A DNA stretch of 64,000 nt from contig JAEOAD010000040.1 of NCBI GenBank assembly GCA_036365145.1, positions 11,472,501 through 11,536,500 on the forward strand, written 5' to 3'. The translations under genes were made by a program, and so were the position numbers. Position 1 is the first letter of the stretch. Each line of letters opens with the position of its first letter. The notes under the pieces are model-generated. The model had not been told where the DNA came from. It made no database searches and saw only the letters and a program-made list of their open reading frames with translations. Source of the DNA: Orientallactaga sibirica (Eukaryota > Chordata > Mammalia > Rodentia > Dipodidae). Positions 10,443 to 19,861 of the stretch are shown here, one piece after another.

Positions 10443-11040
10443 TGTTTTGGATCGGGAACAAGTAAAACTTGATTTCGCTATGCACTCCTGATCCAGAAAA
10501 AGCCAATTTTTAAGATTTTACAAAAGGCAAGCCCTTGGTTTTTTTTAAGCCTTAATTGGGAACAAAAGGAATAAGCCAATTTATTGATTTTGCCCTTGGT
10601 TTTTGGGGCCTTAATGTTTTGGATTAGGAACAAGTAATCCAGAGAAAGCCAATTTATTAAGATTTTACAAAAGGCAAGCCCTTGATTTTTGATTTTGGGG
10701 GCCTTAATGTTTTGGATTAGGAACAAGTAATCCAGAAAGCCAATTTATTAAGATTTTGCAAAAGGCAAGCCCTTGATTTTTGATTTCAGGGGGCCTTAAT
10801 GTTTTGGATTGGGAACAAGTAATCCAGAAAGCCAATTTATTAAGATTTTGCAAAAGGCAAGCCCTTGGTTTTTTTTGATTTTGGGAGCCTTAATGTTTTG
10901 GATTGGGAACAAGTAATCCAGAAAGCCAATTTATTAAGATTTTGCAAAAGGCAAGCCCTTGATTTTTGGGGGCCTTAATGTTTTGGATTGTGAACAAATG
11001 AAACTTGATTTCGCTCTGCATCTTGATCTAGAAAAGCCAA
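10440..11040 (+). repeat. Tandem block grown from gag sequence, about 6-7 copies
   Basis: Units contain GCCAATTTATTAAGATTTT and TTAATGTTTTGGATT followed by GGAACAAGTAA. The CAATTT anchor falls at about 10504, 10577, 10650, 10741, 10833, 10927 and 11038, giving spacings of 73, 73, 91, 92, 94 and 111. Early units are shorter and the last keeps an AACTTGATTTCGCT segment also present at 10467-10480 in the unexpanded gag copy, so the array is bracketed by the parental sequence. Confidence 0.85.
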
Positions 11041-11299
11041 TTTAACTCTTATCTATTCCGTAAGAATTTCATGTGCTTTGTTCTCAAGCTTAACTATTCT
11101 CAACTTAACTCTTCCAATTCCTTTGATGATTCCACTGGATGCCTTATCCTAAGCCCATGGTCAATTGCAGACTTTTCACCTAATTCCACCAACTGTTCTG
11201 TACATGCTTTACAGCATATCTGGGACTAATGAAACTCCCTCGGGAGATATCCTCAATTGTTCTTCACAGGACTGCCACCTGCCACTGACGCCACAGAAG
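11041..11299 (+). other. Retroviral internal remnant, unassigned
   Basis: Between the two tandem blocks. Pyrimidine-rich, no long frame. It could be env surface or pol-env junction debris, but I cannot assign it. Confidence 0.35.
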
Positions 11300-11480
11300 C
11301 AGCTGATTCTCACCCAGCAGTGAAGACTTGACAGACACAGCTGATTCTCACCTGGCAGTGAAGACTTGACAGACACAGCTGATTCTCACCTGGCAGTGAA
11401 GACTTGACAGACACAGCTGATTCTCACCTGGCAGTGAAGACTTGACAGACACAGCTGACTCTCACCCAGCAGAAAAGAGA
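11300..11480 (+). repeat. 38-bp tandem repeat, about 4.8 copies
   Basis: AGCTGATTCTCACC units start at 11301, 11339, 11377, 11415 and 11453, period exactly 38. The first and last units have CACCCAGCAG where the middle three have CACCTGGCAG. Because 38 is not divisible by 3, the array shifts reading frame at every copy. Confidence 0.88.
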
Positions 11481-11684
11481 CTTGGTGTATCTGCAGCTAT
11501 CGTTGCTGCAATTGCCGCCACAGCTACTGTTGCTGGCATAGCCCTTTCCCAATCTGCTGTTACAGTGAGCACTGTGGACTTGCTCTCAGGGGAAGTAGCT
11601 TCTACACTCAACACTCAAAATCATTTAAATTCTCTCATACAATTGGGTATACTAAATTCAAATCAACAGATAGCTCTACTGTAA
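11442..11684 (+). pseudogene. env: env transmembrane subunit remnant, N-terminal part
   Basis: An 80-codon frame with a basic EKR triplet at about residues 11-13, followed by a long Ala/Val/Ile-rich hydrophobic run (residues 15-38) like a retroviral fusion peptide. Then comes a polar helix-prone stretch (STLNTQNHLNSLIQL) like the first heptad repeat. Stop codon after residue 80, with another in-frame stop at about 11706. The style of the hydrophobic run recalls HERV-K/betaretroviral TM proteins rather than gammaretroviral ones. The start codon shown is internal to the 38-bp repeats and not a real initiator. The ectodomain beyond the first helix is missing. Confidence 0.65.
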
Positions 11685-11751
11685 GGACAAATAGATTTAC
11701 TTTAAAGGGTTGCAATTTGCAGACCGTCTCTTGTAGGAATGGAGTGGGTCT

Positions 11752-11901
11752 ATGGCCCTAGGGCTAATCACCCTGGGTGGTGTGGCTTTGTCCTTGGTCT
11801 GTCTCTGCCGTATGGCAAAAACTCAAGCCCAGTGCCAATTTCAGACCAAACAGGTCTTGATGTCTCTGGCAGCAGATAACCCCACTGCTCAAGTATGGTG
11901 A
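11752..11901 (+). pseudogene. env: env transmembrane remnant, membrane anchor and tail
   Basis: In a different frame from the preceding piece, 49 codons lead to a TGA at 11899-11901. The frame holds one hydrophobic membrane span (LGLITLGGVALSLVCL) followed by Cys-Arg and a polar cytoplasmic tail of about 29 residues. This is the expected C-terminal architecture of a retroviral TM protein and lies shortly before the polypurine tract, as env should. A deletion and frameshift separate it from the N-terminal TM piece. Non-functional. Confidence 0.65.
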
Positions 11902-11924
11902 GCTTACAAGATAAATGAGTAATC

Positions 11925-12044
11925 AATGACGGGTAAGACCTGGGGATGTCTATCAACCTAAGACAGAGAGTCTGCGGGGCCTGGGCAGGCTTCTCCATGA
12001 CGGGTAAGATGGATGTCGACATCCGAGGCAACCTAAGACAGATG
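11925..12044 (+). repeat. Imperfect direct duplication before the 3' LTR
   Basis: ATGACGGGTAAGA ... GATGTC ... CAACCTAAGACAGA occurs at about 11926-11966 and again at 11998-12042, spacing about 72-75 bases. Non-coding. Confidence 0.65.
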
Positions 12045-12057
12045 CTCATTTATATTT

Positions 12058-12068
12058 AAGGAAGGGGA
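12058..12068 (+). other. Polypurine tract
   Basis: AAGGAAGGGGA followed by CC directly precedes TGTGGGG, the 3' LTR start. This is the expected plus-strand primer location. Confidence 0.7.
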
Positions 12069-12070
12069 CC

Positions 12071-12359
12071 TGTGGGGTCCACCCTCCCTCAGGGGGAGTC
12101 TGCTGCCCTGCTTGACTGACATGACCAAGGATTGTTTGCCTAAGAACATCCTGTTCCACTCCCATTTCCTGGCCTAAACACAAGTTCCGTTTGCCGCAGG
12201 TGGCTCTTGCTTAAATGTAAACAACAGGATAGGAGGATGTAAACAACAGGATAGGAGGATGTAAACAACAGGATAGGAGGATGTAAACAACAGGATAGGA
12301 GGATCAATAAACAATTCAGGACGAATGAGAACATAACCTTCTAACCCTGGTACATTTCT
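12071..12359 (+). mobile_element. 3' LTR, truncated
   Basis: Starts TGTGGGGTCC and tracks the 5' LTR through AACATAACCTTCTAACCCTG and GGTACATTT, then loses homology; about 150 bp of LTR 3' end (TATA-like stretch, AATAAA, terminal CA) are missing. It has a 13-bp insertion after CACAAG relative to the 5' LTR and an extra CAATAAACAATTCAGGACGA-type segment at about 12304-12326. Confidence 0.8.
12213..12305 (+). promoter_or_regulatory. 22-bp U3 repeats with forkhead motifs, 4 copies
   Basis: TGTAAACA cores at 12216, 12238, 12260 and 12282, period 22, one copy more than in the 5' LTR. A related ATAAACAA lies just after, at about 12307. Confidence 0.65.
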
Positions 12360-12437
12360 TCATAAGTGCTGAAGGAGAGACGTATTGTTTATCTCTTTTT
12401 CTACCTGGTCTTGAATTTGGGAATTGGCCTGAATTGA

Positions 12438-12443
12438 AGAAGA

Positions 12444-12479
<36 letters not shown>

Positions 12480-12650
12480 GAAGGAAGAGAGAGAGAGGGA
12501 GGGAGGGGGAGGGAGGGAGGGGGGGAGGAGGAAGGAAGGAAGGAAGGAAGGAAAGGAGGAAGGAAGGAAGGAAGGAAGAGAAAGAAAGAAAGAAGAAAGA
12601 AAGAGGAAAGAAAGAGAGAGAGAGAGAGAGAGAGGGAGGGAGAAGGAGGA
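12438..12650 (+). repeat. Purine (GAAA/GGAA/GA) microsatellite
   Basis: About 210 bp of almost uninterrupted purines in sub-blocks: (GAAA)n, GGGA-rich, (GGAA)n, (GAAA)n, (GA)n. Open frames on both strands here are artefacts of the repeat. Confidence 0.95.
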
Positions 12651-12661
12651 AAAGACAAATG

Positions 12662-12822
12662 TTTTTTTTTTTTTTTTTGGTTTTGCAAGGTAGGGTCTCA
12701 CTCTGGTCCAGACTGACCTGAAATTAACTATGTAGTCTCAGGGTAGCCTCGAACTCTCGGCAATCCTCCTACCTCTGCCTCCCGAGTGCTGGGATTAAAG
12801 GCGTGCACCACCACGCCAGGCG
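12662..12822 (-). mobile_element. B1 SINE
   Basis: A full complement copy: T tract at 12662-12678 for the A tail, AGGCTGACC-type middle (here AGACTGACCTGAAATTAACT), and head complement GTGCACCACCACGCCAGGC at the right. Confidence 0.9.
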
Positions 12823-14039
12823 ACAAATACTCTTTTATTGCTTCAGGTCTAATATTGTAAACAAGTATCCTCTTGGCCACCTATTCAATGATATATTCCC
12901 CACATTTTTGTGCTTTGTGTTGCCTTTGCTGTTTAATATTGATCCAGAAAGCCTATTGCTGAAATGTGGTTTAATGTTCCTAAGCAAAATAGAGTTTTCA
13001 TGTGTTCTGCAGAGGAAATGCGTACACTAGATAAGTTCCACTCATGCAGCAGTTCAGTGCTAATGAGTTGTAGAAGTTACATTCTTATTGCTGGAACAAA
13101 TCATCCAACCCGAAACAGCTTATGGGTGGAAAGGCTGGCAGTTCTCTGAGCAATGTTCCCTGAGCTTTGGAGGGTGTGACATAGAAGCTCTGTTTCGGGA
13201 GAAGCACTCAGTAATCACTTATGCTCAGCACACTGATCATTTGTGAATCTCCACAGTAACTGTCAACCATTGCTGAATGTTGCTTCTCTAATCAAAGGTG
13301 AAAAGAAGCACTGATCTATGGGCATAGAGGTAAACATTTCAAAGACAGTTATGTCAATTAGACAAGCAATGACTTCTCTATGACCTCCCTGGACATGGGA
13401 TTTTAACCAGACATACAATACCTTGCATGAAATGCACCTTTGTCGAGTGGGACTCAAATTCAATCAGAAAGTGGTTGATTACCTCCATAACAGTCCGGCC
13501 ACTGTTGCTTGGAAGTTAGTAGTGTACTACGAATAACAGCAGAGGAAAACTGCTGACTTTTCTTTCCCTCTGACAGCTGACTTAGCATCTTTAGCACTAT
13601 GAAAGCATGGAAACCAGCCAGCAGAGAGAAAGCATCCAGCTCAGTTTCAGCTTGATTTATCTTTGTTCTACCACTGAAGTGTCATCAGCCATAGGGTTTT
13701 AACCATCTAGTTCAAAAGGGCAACTAAGAGTCATGGCAAGAGCAGTGCCAAAACCTACAGTGTTTGGAGAACCTCCTGGTTTTCTCTGACCTACAGCTCA
13801 TAGGGTGGTGTCTGACTCCTACTGTTGGTATCTTTGTTAATATGTGACTTCCGGGAACAGCATTGTCCACACACATCACCACTCCTTCTTTTAATATGCA
13901 TTTTAGCTATTAGGAGTTCTTTTTGTATTGCATTGATTATCCTCCAGATGCACGTTTTCTAACTAAGTTTTCCAGATGTGATCAGCTTCCCCCAAAAGTG
14001 CTCTCTCTTTCCATAAGCAAAAGTGATACATTTTGATGA
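12823..14039. other. Mostly unique sequence
   Basis: No gene recognised. ATTGCTGGAACAAATCATCC at about 13088-13107 resembles the end of an antisense MaLR LTR (compare 39392-39412) but does not continue as one. Confidence 0.4.
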
Positions 14040-14640
14040 ATTATAATTTATCTTCTTTAATCTTTTTGTTTCTGAGTTTTTGCTGTTTTCATTTATTCAG
14101 AAAAGACATTTTACCTTAAAATATTTGTAGGATGTTATGTAGTTTCAGTGTTATATTTAGGTCCATAATTTAATTGGAGTTGTATTTTGTGTTTGAAATG
14201 AGACAAATCAAGCATCTATGTTGTTTTTAACATATGTATATTCAGTCAATTTAGCACCATTTGTTGATACGACTTCTCTTTCCCTTAATATTGTAATATT
14301 TGTCACAAAATCAATTGCCCATATAAGTTTATTCCTAGCCAATGTCTATTTTGCCCATAGGTTTTTTTGGGGGGGTGGGGAATGGGTTACCTATTCAAGC
14401 AACATTGTCTTGATGATCACAGCCTTATAGTAATGAAATTCTGGAGGTCGGTCACTGTCAGTCCTATAAAGTTGTTATGAATCTGCCCTCTCCTGTGTGT
14501 GTATTTTGAGCAGTGCATGCCTTTTGTATTTCCATAAGTTTTAAGGTTTCCTTGTTTAATTTCTACCAAAGGAGTTGGGAGAGCTATGTTAGGCTGTTTT
14601 GATGAAATTATGTAGACTTTACAGTGGAAATATATGCAGG
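14040..14640 (-). mobile_element. Old L1 ORF2 fragment, antisense
   Basis: The order of words (ACCATTTGTTGA, CACAAAATCAATTGCCCATA, TCTTGATGATCACAGCCTTATAG, TTTGTATTTCCATAAGTTTTA) is that of antisense L1 ORF2. The complement is the region encoding the 3' part of the protein. Heavily broken, non-coding. Confidence 0.7.
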
Positions 14641-15054
14641 TTTTGAAGGAATGCCAAAGCAATATATGAAAAATTGAGTGACATAAATGACAGAAATTAA
14701 TTTTGTCATAGTTGTGAGTTCTAGAATTCTGACATCAAGGTGTTTTGGGCAGTGGTGTTTTTGCTTCTCTCCTTGGCTTGTATGAGGCCATCTTCTCCCT
14801 ATATCTTTACCTGTGCTCCATCTGTGGATGTCTGATTCTAAACTCCCTTTTCTTTTAGGAGCACCAGTAATGTTGGAAAAAGGCTCATTCTGACAGCCTG
14901 TTAAATTGATGAATTCTTTAAATACCTTGTCTTCAACTCTAGCCATATTCTGAGGGACTAGGAACTAAAGCTTCACTATATCAGTTTTTTGAGGGGAACA
15001 CAATTCAGCCCATAGAAATACCATTCTTCTTAGTTGTTTAAAAGTTCTTCTTTC
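14641..15054. other. Unique sequence
   Basis: Nothing recognised. Confidence 0.35.
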
Positions 15055-15236
15055 TGTGTTGGAGAAATGGCTCAGCAGTTAAGGTGCTTGTCTGAAAGTC
15101 TAACAACCTGGGATCAACTCCCCAGTCCCACATAAAGGCAGGTGTACAAAGTGGTGCATGTGTCTACAGTTCATTTGCAACGGCTGGAAACCCTGATGCA
15201 TTATTCTGTCTCTCTTCTCTTGTAAATAAATTGAAT
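15055..15236 (+). mobile_element. DIP-like SINE, diverged
   Basis: Sense copy: GTTGGAGAAATGGCTCAGCA head, short-subfamily middle (CAAAGTGGTGCATGTGTC), AAATAAATT tail. Confidence 0.8.
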
Positions 15237-15244
15237 TTCTTTTA

Positions 15245-15720
15245 AAGTTTTTTTCCCAGATATTTTTGAGATTCCACTGTGGTTATCATGTATTTATTTC
15301 TTCAGTGATTTTTTTTCTTAGTGTCACATTACATTTGACTCTATGCATTTATGTCTTTCACCATATTCAAGCAGTTTTTGGCCATTAGGTTTCCTAGCAT
15401 TTTCCTAATTCCCTTTGAAACTTCAGTTTCCTTAAGTTGGGATTTTTGATATCTTCCCACGGGTCTCAATTTGTGTTCGTTTTTATTTTCACCCATATTT
15501 ATCTCTTCTTCAGAGGGTAACTTCTATAAGCTATCTGTAAGCTCATTGACTTTTGTTTTAAATATATTATTATTTTGGAGAAAGTTTTTGTTTCTTTACT
15601 TTTATTTTATTTTATTTTTTTGGAAAAGATCTTCCTATGGATTTGCATGTTATGCTATGGAATCTATACTTTGCAAAAGTGTTTATGCTTTAAATGACCT
15701 ATTCAGTCATACTCTCAATG
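15245..15720 (-). mobile_element. Possible LINE fragment
   Basis: T-rich text such as GATTTTTGATATCTTCCCAC resembles antisense 5' L1 sequence, but no diagnostic motif is present. Weak call. Confidence 0.25.
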
Positions 15721-17727
15721 TGCATTTACCTACAAGAATCTCTAATTAATAAACAACATGTATCTTAGCTAACCTGATATTAAGTGTTGCATACAAATTG
15801 TACTTAGAATATTCTTAGCATAAATGCTTAGATCACCACAGACATATCTGCACAATTTCTTCACAGCAAGAGGAAATCACTGAGTTTTCTATTAAAGGAT
15901 TCTGATCAAGAGTAATGAGTCAGAAAACTTGGAAAAAATATGCAATATGTTTGTATTTCAGAGACATAGGAATAAAACTTCTAACTAAAAAAAAATAATA
16001 ATAACAAAACAAAGAAACTACATTCATCAAGTAGGGCAGTGTCTCCAGATGTCTGTTGCAAGAAGCTGATGTTGAACTGGATTTTTCTCTGGTGAGCCAG
16101 CTCAGCGGTAGAGGGGGAACTAGAACCGTGGACTTCAGATCCCCACATTACCGCCATATTTTTGACTTTTGATGTTATTTTACTAATCCTTGCTACTATA
16201 GTCCTTCCATTCCTTTGCCACAGTACTGACCTCCCTCCACGAGCGTGTCCTTTGGTTCAGTGTCTATTTAATAAAGGCACAATTGAATGATTCTCAACTT
16301 CATATTTCATAGCTTTTCACATGCACAGGCATGTAGTCGAAAGTTTGGGGTAAGATTCTCAACTTCAATAGTAAGCGTTTTTTTTTGTTTTTTTCTTTCC
16401 ACCCGTTCACACGTAGTACACACTGTCGACATTTACCTTGCTCATTATAAGAAGTGATCGACTAAGTGGGGTAGATGGGTTTGGTAGACAGTGGGAGTGG
16501 AGCTCTAATGCAGATGATAGCTCCCTCTTCCTAAGGATTCTGACAGGCTCCCCTTTTACAAGGGAAGTGATTAATGACCAGTGGTATTCCCATTGGAGGA
16601 CAGCTACTAAAGCTCACGAAGCTGAAAATCATCGAGTAATGGAGCCTTTCATCCTGCTGTTGGAATCGTCACTCCAGATAAGTCACCGCAAAGTGATATT
16701 GGAGTGTGGTGGTGATTCCTTCTACAGTCTTGTAAGGTCCTCTGTCTACCAGAACAGCTAAGGCATCATAGTGAATTCTATTGGTTCTCTTCTCCTCTCA
16801 ACTATGACTTGTTCAAGGAAGTGTCTATTATTCATTTTTTCCATATTCAACATCAACCATGATATTGTACATATTATATAACATATGTTAAGTATTCGCT
16901 AAGCTTAAGAACAGTGTTTGAACTATAGCAATGACCATCATAAGACAATGGGTTTTATTCATAGACGGTCATATCTAAAACCACTTTGATAAGTCATCAC
17001 AAATATATCCATTGCTTAAGTGGGGAATTTAATTCAGATAAACCATAAAGTAAGGTTCTTTTCGCCATAACTGTTCTTGCATACACAGTAGGTGTTGGAA
17101 CAGGTCTTGGATAGTCTCCATAGATTGTCTATGTGCGTTGGTAGGCAATGCAAATTTCCTGGCCACTGATAGCATAACAGTTTTAATTTAGTAGTGAAAT
17201 TATCAAACCCAGTTTACCAAAATGCACATCTTGAATGTAATTTGAATAGGTTGACTTTAGCCTTAGAAGCCTACAATGAATTTAGGGAGTGAGAATTGTA
17301 AACTTGACAAGCTCTTCCCTCTCATTTGTCTCTGTCCCCTGTGGGAAGAAAATGGAAAAGAGGTAAGGAGCAAGAAAATCTAAGTTAAGAAATATTATTT
17401 GATCTGGAGTATGCACACTTAATGTTAAACATGACATCTTTCTTTCTAGAGATATTTTGATGGTTTTCAGCAGGTGTAGCCTTGGGTTAGGCGACACCTT
17501 TTCCATCAGAGCAGTGTCATTTCCTCATCTGTTACCTCCAGTATCTTTTTTTCTGAGGCATGTCTCTGATAAATTCCCTTTGAAAAGGTGACTTTAAGAA
17601 CAGCTTAATTTTATATGATCACATTTAGACCATAGAAAATATTCCTGCTATCTATGAACCAAGACAAGCAGCCTCTTTGCTTCAAGTATGTTTAATTCAC
17701 TGGCACTTTTTTTTTTGTTGTTGTTGT
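15721..17727. other. Largely unique DNA with one unexplained open frame
   Basis: No SINEs are visible except a possible tRNA-like scrap at 16090-16145. A 107-codon plus-strand frame runs 16438-16761 in sequence of less biased composition than its surroundings. Its translation shows no signal peptide, membrane span or motif I know, and no splice sites clearly bracket it. It may be chance or an old gene fragment. Confidence 0.35.
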
Positions 17728-18215
17728 TGTATTAGAGCCCTTCAGAATAACAGAACCAATAAGACATCTATCTATCATCTATCTATCTATTATTATGTTG
17801 GGCAAATGTGATGGTCATTACATTACAGAAACCTGTTAAACATTATAATAAATGGAGTCACACAGTAATGAAGATTGAGAAATCCCAAGATCTGCAGTCA
17901 AAAAAAAAAAAAAAAAAAACTGGAGACCCAGGCAAGCTGGTGCTGAAGTTCCAGTATTATGCCAAAGGTATAACTTCCGATTTGAGACACTACAGATTTG
18001 TGACTCACACACAGTCTTTTCTGTTCTCTCCAGGTATTCAACTGCTGAGATGAGGCCCATTCTCATTAAGGAGGGGAACTTGACTTTTTCAATGTGATTT
18101 ATTCAGTGAACCTGTTCAAATGTTAATCTCATCCAAAGAAATCCTCCTAACACACCCCCAGAAAAATTTTTCACCAAGTACCTGATGACATCAGAAAATT
18201 AAGTATCATGTTTTC
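17728..18215 (-). mobile_element. MLT2-type ERVL LTR, antisense
   Basis: Starts TGTATTAGAGCCCTTCAGAA with AACAGAACCAATA next, the complement of an MLT2-like 3' end, then a (TCTA)n tract. It continues through CTGGAGACCCAGGCAAGCTG and AATGTTAATCTCATCCAAAG to the region near the LTR start. A 19-20-base A run at about 17900-17919 interrupts it. Confidence 0.65.
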
Positions 18216-18527
18216 TGTATCAATTTACTTTAAATTTGTCAAGCATAGGTCATAACCTGTTCTCCCAAAGTCCTAGTAAACTTTATGTAGTCTATGTCAA
18301 GGTATAAAATGGTTTCTTTTAAAGCTTTTCTCCTTTGACATAGAATGAGGGTGAAAGATCTGTCTTTCCTCCATGAAGGACTAAATATAGAAAATTCTTT
18401 AGACCTTCAATACTTTTCATCAGAAAAGCTCCTCTTCCTGCTCATTAAACACAATTATTTTATTCCTTTTAGTTTATTTTAAACTTCATGTTACAAGATC
18501 TTGGCTGTTTCCTACTTCAGGCTGAAC
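18216..18527. other. Unique sequence
   Basis: Nothing recognised. Confidence 0.35.
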
Positions 18528-18662
18528 GCTATGTCCCCAAATACATACGTTGAAGTCTGAAACCCAGATACCTGAGAAAATAGGTCGGTGTTTGGGCTAG
18601 GGTCTTGACAAAGGCAGAATTAAGTCACCTTGAATCCAACATGATTTGTGACAGTGCTTAGA
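18528..18662 (+). mobile_element. Old MaLR/MLT1-like LTR fragment
   Basis: CTATGTCCCCAAATACATAC followed by GTTGAAGTCTGAAACCC and a GGTCTTGACAAAGGCAGAATTA-like stretch has MLT1-type word order in sense orientation. Truncated both ends. Confidence 0.5.
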
Positions 18663-18710
18663 AGAGGAGGGAATCCTGGCATAGGCACGCATGGAGGTAA
18701 AATACTGACT

Positions 18711-18910
18711 CAGGGATAGCCCAGCAGTTAAGGCACTTGCCTGCAAAGCCTAACAACCAGGGCTCAATTCTCCAGTATCCACATAAAGCCAGATGCACAG
18801 ATGGGACATGTGTCTGGAGTTTGTTTTTAGAGGCTAGCAGCCCTGGAATGCCCATTTTCTGTCTATCATTTCTCTTTCTCTCTCTGCTTGCAAATAAATA
18901 AATAATATTT
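18711..18910 (+). mobile_element. DIP-like SINE
   Basis: Short-subfamily sense copy with a decayed head (GGATAGCCCAGCAGTTAAGG), CTTGCCTGCAAAGCC, and an (AAAT)n tail. A B1 follows immediately. Confidence 0.82.
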
Positions 18911-18913
18911 TAA

Positions 18914-19062
18914 TAGTGGTGCACATTTTTAATACCAGCATGTGGGAGGCAGAGGTAGGAGGATCGCTGCGAGTTTAACGCCACCCTGAGACTACAGAGT
19001 GAATTCCAGGTCAGCCTGGGTCAGAATGAGACTCTACCTCAAAATATAATAATGATGATAAT
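18914..19062 (+). mobile_element. B1 SINE, 5' truncated
   Basis: Sense copy joined head-to-tail to the preceding SINE; the first bases of B1 are missing. Tail is (AAT)/(GAT)-rich. Confidence 0.82.
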
Positions 19063-19357
19063 ACTGATTCAGAGAGAATATTGTCAAACATAGATGACTC
19101 AGAGGAAACCAACTGTCATTTTATATTTCTATACCTCTGAACTGAGAAATGACTAATTTTTGTTGAGTCACCCAGTTTTGGTCCTTTGCTCTGGACACTT
19201 TAGCATACTAATATGGGTCCTTTGCAAAGTTTGCTCTGATAGTCTAGCAATCTTAATGTAGAATGTTGGAATGGTTCTAATTTATTATTTTGGATTAATC
19301 ATTGAGAGATTTTGAAAAAATGAAATCAGATAAAAATTTCCATTTAAAATTATTAAT

Positions 19358-19605
19358 GGGCTGGAGGGATGGCTTAACAATTAAGGGTTAAGGCATTTGC
19401 CTGTAAAGCCAAAGGACCCAGGTTTGATTCCCCAGGACCCATGTTAGCCAGATGCACACAGGGGCACATGCATCTGGAGTTCATTTTCAGTGGCTGGAGG
19501 CCCTGACATGCCCATTCTCTCTCTCTCTCTCTTTTTTTCCTCTCTCTCTCTCTCTCTCTCCATCCCTCTCTGTCAAATACATAAATAAATAAATAAATAA
19601 ATAAT
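19358..19605 (+). mobile_element. DIP-like SINE
   Basis: Sense copy with a 10-bp internal duplication in the head (ATTAAGGGTTAAGG at 19380-19394), short-subfamily middle, interrupted CT tract 19518-19570 and (AAAT)n tail. Confidence 0.87.
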
Positions 19606-19740
19606 CATTCATTAAAATAAAATAATTAATATATCTTATAGTTTTACTTCCACGTGTTTATGTCATAGTCCTGAAAATATGTGAATTTCTTTAATTCACA
19701 GTCGTATACAATTTGACACATTGATGAGAATGCATTCGAA

Positions 19741-19861
19741 CATCTCCAGGCACATGTGCCACCTTGTGCATCTGGCTTTACCCAGATATTGGGGAATCAA
19801 ACCCAGGTCCTTAAGATTTTGCAAGCAAGCACCTTAACTGTTGTGCCATATCTCCAGCCCC
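19741..19861 (-). mobile_element. DIP-like SINE, 3' truncated
   Basis: Only the tRNA-like and middle parts remain in antisense (TGCCACCTTGTGCATCTGGC; head complement at the right end). The tail side is lost. Confidence 0.82.

Larger units (their letters stand above)
9866..12359 (+). mobile_element. Deleted endogenous retrovirus, betaretrovirus-like
   Basis: About 2.5 kb from 5' LTR to truncated 3' LTR. Order: 5' LTR (9866-10200), tRNA-Gln primer-binding site (10203-10220), gag start (10302), tandem block derived from gag (10440-11040), a short unassigned stretch, 38-bp repeats (11300-11480), env transmembrane remnants (11442-11901), polypurine tract (12058-12068), 3' LTR (12071-12359). Most of gag, all of pro and pol, and most of env surface are missing. 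The myristoylation-type gag start and HERV-K-like hydrophobic TM start suggest class II (ERVK). That class call is an inference from short pieces. No intact gene remains. Confidence 0.82.

Noticed and set aside
12360..12721. Lys/Arg/Glu-rich or Ser/Phe-rich proteins across 12.4-12.7 kb
   Set aside because: Pure purine microsatellite read through; no start context, homology or conservation signal.
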